Source: Lachnospiraceae bacterium UBA7182 (GTDB lineage Bacteria; Bacillota; Clostridia; Lachnospirales; Lachnospiraceae). From it: a stretch of DNA of 59,941 nucleotides. The notes under the pieces were generated by a model. That model was given only the letters and a program-made list of their open reading frames with translations, made no database searches and was not told where the DNA came from. The stretch spans positions 1 through 59,941 of the forward strand of contig DKVI01000110.1 in the NCBI GenBank assembly GCA_002491115.1. The letters run 5' to 3'. This document shows positions 59,280-59,941 of this stretch, in pieces. A program made the position numbers and the translations under genes. Position 1 is the stretch's first letter. Every line of letters starts with the position of its first letter.

Positions 59280-59941
59280 ATGAGAGAAAAACAATATAAG
59301 AATGCTCAGAAAAAAAATAAAGAAATGCCAAAAGTTTCAGTAATAGTGCCAATTTATGATGTGGAAAAATATTTACAGTCTTGTATTGACAGTATTCTTG
59401 CTCAGACATATATCTGTATGGAAATTATACTAGTTGATGATGGTTCGCCTGACCTTTGCGGAAGCATCTGTGACAGAAATTCTATGTTAGATAACAGAAT
59501 CCATGTAATACATAAAGAAAATGAAGGTTTATCTAGTGCGAGAAATGTTGGCTTGGAAGTTGCGACAGGAAAATATGTAGTGTTTATTGATTCTGATGAT
59601 ACAATACATGAGAAATTTATAGAAATTTTGATTAATTTATGTGAGCAATATGATTGTGACATTGCACAATGTGATTTTCTGGTTGTTACGAAGGACTCCG
59701 CAAAGCTTCCACTAAATTCACTGCAATCGTTATTTTTTTATAGTGGAAAGCAATCATTAAGCAAACTGTGTATGGGAAATGATAATGTAAAATATTTAGT
59801 GCCTTGGAATAAAATATATCGACGAGAGTTATTTCAGGGGATTCGTTATCCAGTAGGAAGAATTCATGAGGATGAGTTTGTTACCTATAAGCTTTTGTGG
59901 AAAGCACAAAAAGTGGCTGTCACAAATCAATATTTATATTA
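59280..59941 (+). CDS. Glycosyltransferase family 2 (partial, runs off the window)
   Basis: The first 220 codons are present. The GT-A signature is clear: PKVSVIVPIYDVEKYLQSCI, IILVDDGSPD, NEGLSSARNVGLEVATGKYV and FIDSDD (the metal-binding DxD), then WNKIYRRELF. It transfers a sugar in surface-polysaccharide synthesis. GAGGA lies about a dozen bases before the ATG at 59280; the ATG at 59325 is an alternative that opens directly on the domain. Confidence 0.9.
   Translation, partial: MREKQYKNAQKKNKEMPKVSVIVPIYDVEKYLQSCIDSILAQTYICMEIILVDDGSPDLCGSICDRNSMLDNRIHVIHKENEGLSSARNVGLEVATGKYVVFIDSDDTIHEKFIEILINLCEQYDCDIAQCDFLVVTKDSAKLPLNSLQSLFFYSGKQSLSKLCMGNDNVKYLVPWNKIYRRELFQGIRYPVGRIHEDEFVTYKLLWKAQKVAVTNQYLY

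Overview
The window reads as the chromosome of a spore-forming anaerobic Clostridia bacterium, most likely Lachnospiraceae. The evidence is spoIVA, two sporulation-type D-Ala-D-Ala carboxypeptidases beside scpAB, a eukaryote-type NADP isocitrate dehydrogenase, a biotin-dependent sodium-pump decarboxylase operon, a two-gene SufCB system, Rpn-family nucleases and a BspA-type leucine-rich-repeat giant. No rRNA, tRNA or CRISPR array was seen.

Layout. 1-5.3 kb: end of an iron-dependent alcohol dehydrogenase, an XdhC-type protein, a Csp-like subtilase, and a GntR-icd operon. 5.3-11.8 kb: spoIVA, then a ROK repressor divergent from an SDR dehydrogenase - GPH sugar symporter - stand-alone mannitol-type EIIA operon, then a metallo-hydrolase. 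11.9-20.3 kb: core genes (alaS behind a structured leader, rpsU, a YuiD-like protein, DacF-like, a phosphoesterase, scpA, scpB, DacB-like). 20.2-22.8 kb, minus strand: an unusual cytoplasmic BMP/ParB-like protein coupled to a phosphoesterase. 23-28.4 kb: a five-gene decarboxylase/transcarboxylase operon with two different carboxyltransferases, a biotin carrier and the OadB/OadG membrane parts.

28.4-39.2 kb is an accessory patchwork. It holds gene remnants (Uma2, an AAA ATPase, a TPR-like tail), a LysE exporter with its cupin regulator, two Rpn nucleases, a MATE-like flippase, a translationally coupled AraC-ClpP pair, a 31-residue holin-like type I toxin with a convergent antitoxin RNA, and a GNAT - metallo-hydrolase - Tag - Fic operon. 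39.3-46.3 kb is one 2340-residue secreted repeat protein. 47.2-48.9 kb encodes SufC and SufB.

49.0-50.8 kb carries the most unusual locus. An intact TnpB-family protein keeps its zinc ribbon, but all three RuvC acidic residues appear replaced. It is preceded by two near-identical palindromes and followed at once by about 220 bases dense in hairpins. This looks like a domesticated, nuclease-dead RNA-guided DNA-binding system, comparable in concept to TldR repressors, with an unknown target.

After a GT-B-like transferase, 52.2-55.0 kb encodes three exported or membrane proteins that look like a surface-structure locus. From about 55 kb to the edge the DNA is strongly AT-rich and encodes a GT10 fucosyltransferase, a beta-propeller-like protein (plus its decayed duplicate), a methyltransferase and a GT2 glycosyltransferase. 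This is probably a horizontally acquired surface-glycan island. All functions are inferred from sequence reading alone; no database search was run.
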